A program made the translations under genes and the position numbers. This document shows, piece after piece, positions 60,869 through 64,000 of a DNA stretch of 64,000 bases (position 1 is its first letter; each line of letters starts with the position of its first letter). Below the pieces are notes generated by a model. It was given only the letters and a program-made list of their open reading frames with translations, was not told where the DNA came from and made no database searches. Source of the stretch: JBEKTW01 sp049515655. Its GTDB lineage: Bacteria > Bacteroidota > Ignavibacteria > UBA10030 > SZUA-254. The DNA is taken from contig JBEKTW010000014.1 in the NCBI GenBank assembly GCA_049515655.1, forward strand, positions 1-64,000, in the 5' to 3' direction.

Positions 60869-62530
60869 ATGAAGCCCTACATCTACGCTATATTCTTGAT
60901 CGCGATTGTCACAAGCCACTGTCCTTCCCAGTGGTCCACTGACCCGACGCAGAATGTCATTGTCGGTTACGGACTTAATCCTGAGATTTGCAGTGACAGT
61001 GCAGGCGGTTGCTACATTACCTACGAGCAAAACTTGAGCTACCCTCGCAATCTGATGGTAAAACGATTGAATAGATACGGTTACAAGACTTGGAGTTCTC
61101 CTGTGCGCATTTATGGCCAGTTGCCTGAACAGGCGTTTGCCAAGATAACTGAAGACGGGCAAGGTGGAGTCCTTATTTCATATTCTGATGAAGAATTTTT
61201 TGATATAGGGGGACTGTCCCGCATCCGAGTACAGCGTGTGGATAGTTGCGGGAACTTACTCTGGGGATCAATAGGTGTGCGTGTCTCACTATCTGAGACA
61301 AACCAGGACGAACAGGCAATTGTCTCTGACGGTAAAGGAGAATGTATTGTTGCCTGGGTGGATACACTTGGTGACCTGAGAATGAATCGGATTAATGATG
61401 CTGGAACAAGGTCGTGGGGTGATAGTGGAAAATATGTTTGGAATTCTCCTGCCACACCCTTAATGGTGAGTGATGAACAAAAAGGGGTGATAATGATTTT
61501 CGGAGCATCAAGGATTCAAAGATTTGATAGCTTAGGAAATGGCTTATGGGGACCGATTGGAGTTCAACAAGATCAACTTGGAATTTACAGCGTTGCTTCG
61601 GATGGCTACGGCGGTCTTGTCATTGCGGGAATGAAGTATCTTGACTATAACAACGGTGATCCTTACTGGAAAGCAACGTGTCAACGAGTTGATTCAAATG
61701 GGTCGGTGCTGTGGGGTTCTGACGGAATGATTCTTGAAGACAGCTTGCAGAATCTCGTAACGAATCCGCCAGGTATTACTCTTGCAACGAATTTTGCGGG
61801 GGGTGCAACATTCGCATGGCAAAAGAAAGTGCGACCTAACACGCTGAGATCATTTAGTCAAAGAGTTAGAGAAAATGGGCAGTTTGTTTTTCAGGATGGA
61901 CCGATGCCAGTAAGCGCGATAGATAGTCTTGGTAACGGCACGTGGAGTATTCTCACAAGTCTAAATGATTCAAAGATTTATGTTCTCGCTGATGGCAGAC
62001 CGAACAAGCCGTTAGTTGCTCAACGGATAGACTCAACTGGTGTTAGATTATGGGATACAAGTGACGTAGTAATAAGCTCACGTTCTCTTGGTTATTTGAA
62101 AACGGCGACGGATGGGAAGGATGGGATAATCATCGTTGGCTTTGACCAATCAGACTTCTCTATCAGGGCACAACAATGCAGTAGAAATGGGGACATCGGA
62201 GAAATCATGACTGAGGTTGATGAGCATAAAGGATCTTATACGCCAAACAAGATTAAGCTATATCACAATTATCCAAATCCTTTCAACCCATCAACGGTGA
62301 TCGAATTTGATCTCCCGACAAAAGATTTGGCCAGGCTCGATGTGTACAACATACTCGGTCAAAAAGTGAGGACCATAATCAGCGACATGCTTAAAGCAGG
62401 TCACCACAGTGTAAATTTCAATGCTACAGGTCTTCCGAGCGGTTCCTATTTCTACCGTCTCTCCACAGGATCCCCTTCGGGACAGGCAGGTAAATTCACC
62501 GACATGAAGAGAATGCTAATGATAAAATGA
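60869..62530 (+). CDS. Exported repeat protein with type IX sorting domain
   Basis: 553 residues from the ATG at 60869, which opens a signal peptide (KPYIYAIFLIAIVTSHCPSQ); the frame extends 38 codons upstream without support. The body repeats blades of the form xQRVDSxGxxLWGxxG (VQRVDSCGNLLWGS, MNRINDAGTRSWGD, IQRFDSLGNGLWGP, CQRVDSNGSVLWGS), suggesting a beta-propeller or solenoid. The C-terminal ~85 residues (IKLYHNYPNPFNPSTVIEFD to GLPSGSYFYRL) are a type IX sorting domain. Its function is unknown. Codon use is more AT-rich than its neighbours. Confidence 0.82.
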   Translation: MKPYIYAIFLIAIVTSHCPSQWSTDPTQNVIVGYGLNPEICSDSAGGCYITYEQNLSYPRNLMVKRLNRYGYKTWSSPVRIYGQLPEQAFAKITEDGQGGVLISYSDEEFFDIGGLSRIRVQRVDSCGNLLWGSIGVRVSLSETNQDEQAIVSDGKGECIVAWVDTLGDLRMNRINDAGTRSWGDSGKYVWNSPATPLMVSDEQKGVIMIFGASRIQRFDSLGNGLWGPIGVQQDQLGIYSVASDGYGGLVIAGMKYLDYNNGDPYWKATCQRVDSNGSVLWGSDGMILEDSLQNLVTNPPGITLATNFAGGATFAWQKKVRPNTLRSFSQRVRENGQFVFQDGPMPVSAIDSLGNGTWSILTSLNDSKIYVLADGRPNKPLVAQRIDSTGVRLWDTSDVVISSRSLGYLKTATDGKDGIIIVGFDQSDFSIRAQQCSRNGDIGEIMTEVDEHKGSYTPNKIKLYHNYPNPFNPSTVIEFDLPTKDLARLDVYNILGQKVRTIISDMLKAGHHSVNFNATGLPSGSYFYRLSTGSPSGQAGKFTDMKRMLMIK

Positions 62531-62571
62531 CTTCGTCATTTTATCAGAAGTCCCGCCGGTGTTTTTCGGGA
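62520..62571 (+). terminator. Tandem hairpins after the 60.9-62.5 kb gene
   Basis: ATAAAATGA-CTTCG-TCATTTTAT (62520-62542) is a perfect stem that includes the stop codon. AGTCCCG/CGGGACT (62547-62571) follows at once. Neither has a classical T run, so termination efficiency is uncertain. Confidence 0.45.
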
Positions 62572-62612
62572 CTGCTGTTGAAGTACCTCACGGGCTCCAG
62601 GAAAAAACAAAA

Positions 62613-62641
62613 GCGCCGCGCACCTTGGGAGCACGCGGCGC
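62613..62641 (-). terminator. Terminator of the hydrogenase operon
   Basis: On the minus strand GCGCCGCG and CGCGGCGC pair around a 13-nt loop and are followed by TTTTGTTTTTTCC. It lies about 130 bp after the hydrogenase stop codon. Confidence 0.75.
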
Positions 62642-62770
62642 CGGTTATCGGTGGGTTTGAAGTTTGACTAGGGCACGTTTAACTATTATCCCCTAATAAG
62701 ATCCTCATTCCAACAGTAATTTTAGTTTCATCCGCCGGTGGCGCATTCGCTAAAATTAGTTGGAATGGCA

Positions 62771-64000
62771 TCAGCGCTTTATCTCCTGCACTACCTTACC
62801 TGTGCTGTCATGGATGCGCACAACGAGCGGCATCTGGCCCGGAAGATAATGCGTCGCGCATCCGAAGCACGGATCGTACGCCCGGAAAGCCATTTCAATC
62901 GTGTTGAGAATTCCGTCGGTGACCGCAGATCCCTTCTTGATCAACCCGCGCGCGGCCTTGTTGATCGACATGGAGATGGCCGCGTAATTGTTTGTCGTTC
63001 CGACGATAAGATTAACCTTTGTCAGAATTCCTTTCTCGTCGGTGGTGTAATGATGGGTCAGCGTTCCACGGGGCGCTTCCACAATTCCGACACCCTCCGT
63101 CGGTTTCTCCGTTGGGATGTTGCGAATGTGCGTTCCGGTTATTTCCGGGTCCCGGACCAGATCCAGCGCCATCTCCGCCGCACTGAGCAGCTCAATCACT
63201 CTGGCCCAGTGCGTTGCAAGTGTCGCATGCACCGGCTTGCCCCCAAGGGTCGAGTACATTTTTTCGTACTCGGCTTGCGCCAGCGGCGTCGGCATTCCGT
63301 CACATGCGTTAAGGCGTGACAGCGGTGTAGCGCGGTACACCCCGCTCTCCTTGCCATCGACCATCCCCTTCCAGCCAACCTTCTTAAGAAAGGGGAATTT
63401 CAAATACGTCCACGGCTCGACATGTTCGGAGATATTCTCAAGGTACTCGTTCGGAGAATACTTCACGAATTCCTTTCCATCGGGGTCGACGACGCGTACC
63501 TTTCCGTCATAAAAATTGACGCGGTTCTTCTCATCGACAAGTCCCATGTAGTATGTCTTATGCGCGAACATGTCCGAGAGAATCAAATCAACATACGCCT
63601 TGTTCTTCAGAACGATGTCGTTGAACACCTGGATCGTGAACTTTCCGAACTCAACGAACCACACGCAGTGCGCTTCAATCAACTTCCGTTCCTCCTCCGT
63701 GATGCCTTTGCTGACACCGCCCGGAAGCGATGTGACCTGGTGCGTTTGCTTCCCGCCGAGAATCTTGATGACTTCCTGCGTCCGTCTTCTCATTTCAATG
63801 ACTTTTCCGCCGACCTCGAGTCCGACCTTCTTCACGACGCCGAGGATGTTCCGTTCGGCGGGAGGAGCATCGGGGCCGACGACAAAATCGGGACCGCCGA
63901 GCGCGTAGAAATGCGTCGTATGGTCACCGGCATAAAAGACATTGTACAGCAATTGGCGAAGCTTCTTTGCCGTAGGAGGGGGATCAACATGGAAAACAGC
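62771..64000 (-). CDS. NiFe-hydrogenase large subunit, group 3-like (N-terminus outside window)
   Basis: 410 residues are visible; the frame is open to the right edge (AVFHVDPPPTAKKLRQLL and onward), so the start and the first R-x-C-G-x-C motif lie outside. The C-terminal metal motif DPCFGCATH is complete and is followed by a ~24-residue tail, of the kind removed by a maturation protease. HCVWFVEFGK, GGVSKGITEEER and EAPRGTLTHHYTTDEKG fit cytoplasmic bidirectional group 3 hydrogenases. It binds the Ni-Fe centre that makes or uses H2. Small and electron-transfer subunits are expected upstream beyond the window. Confidence 0.9.
   Translation of the reverse strand, partial: AVFHVDPPPTAKKLRQLLYNVFYAGDHTTHFYALGGPDFVVGPDAPPAERNILGVVKKVGLEVGGKVIEMRRRTQEVIKILGGKQTHQVTSLPGGVSKGITEEERKLIEAHCVWFVEFGKFTIQVFNDIVLKNKAYVDLILSDMFAHKTYYMGLVDEKNRVNFYDGKVRVVDPDGKEFVKYSPNEYLENISEHVEPWTYLKFPFLKKVGWKGMVDGKESGVYRATPLSRLNACDGMPTPLAQAEYEKMYSTLGGKPVHATLATHWARVIELLSAAEMALDLVRDPEITGTHIRNIPTEKPTEGVGIVEAPRGTLTHHYTTDEKGILTKVNLIVGTTNNYAAISMSINKAARGLIKKGSAVTDGILNTIEMAFRAYDPCFGCATHYLPGQMPLVVRIHDSTGKVVQEIKR

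Overview
The window looks like a chromosome fragment of a bacterium in the Bacteroidota/Ignavibacteria (FCB) group. The clues are exported proteins ending in type IX secretion sorting domains with the YQNYPNPFNP / YHNYPNPFNP signature, a TonB-dependent receptor, many exported glycoside hydrolases, and a group-3-like NiFe hydrogenase large subunit. The species cannot be named from the sequence.

Layout. (1) 1-3.8 kb, chromosome: an exported protein built of 236-residue CBM9-like repeats (runs off the left edge), preceded by a LacI-type regulator with two operator-like palindromes. (2) 3.9-10.0 kb, accessory: a visibly GC-rich, tightly overlapping seven-gene microcompartment operon (three BMC-P vertex proteins, PduL, encapsulated aldehyde dehydrogenase, class II lactaldehyde-releasing aldolase, acetate/propionate kinase). 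It lies between two C-terminal remnants of tyrosine recombinases. (3) 10.03-36.11 kb: an integrated element in tRNA-Arg(ACG), delimited by a 55-bp direct repeat and carrying its own excisionase and tyrosine recombinase. It holds a replication-like module (unknown 468-aa protein, DnaX-like AAA+ ATPase, AEP primase), a PD-(D/E)XK nuclease with a small partner, a type III restriction-modification pair, a Z1 helicase, a methyltransferase-ParB-HD trio, a PLD nuclease, another PD-(D/E)XK protein, and a RecB/Cas4-like - RadC - Gam-like operon. (4) 36.3-64 kb, chromosome: SRAP protein, GH172-like hydrolase, response regulator, tRNA-Glu(CTC), GH20 hexosaminidase, an L-rhamnose utilisation cluster (kinase, LarA-like protein, sugar-binding protein, permease, isomerase, symporter), GH36-like hydrolase, TonB receptor, three exported repeat proteins, a TonB_C/parvulin-like lipoprotein and the hydrogenase subunit.

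How the parts fit. RhaT/ABC import, RhaA and RhaB would give L-rhamnulose-1-phosphate. The aldolase, aldehyde dehydrogenase, PduL and kinase of the microcompartment operon would split it and process lactaldehyde. The two halves of this pathway are about 33 kb apart, separated by the tRNA-Arg element. No BMC-H shell gene is present in the window.

Most noteworthy: the uncharacterised methyltransferase-ParB-HD operon; at least two integron attC-like folded sites (15688-15802 and 30022-30150) next to nuclease genes; and a 123-nt promoter/leader duplicated upstream of the Z1 helicase and of a PD-(D/E)XK gene. Together these suggest a defence island partly assembled from gene cassettes and a shared expression signal.
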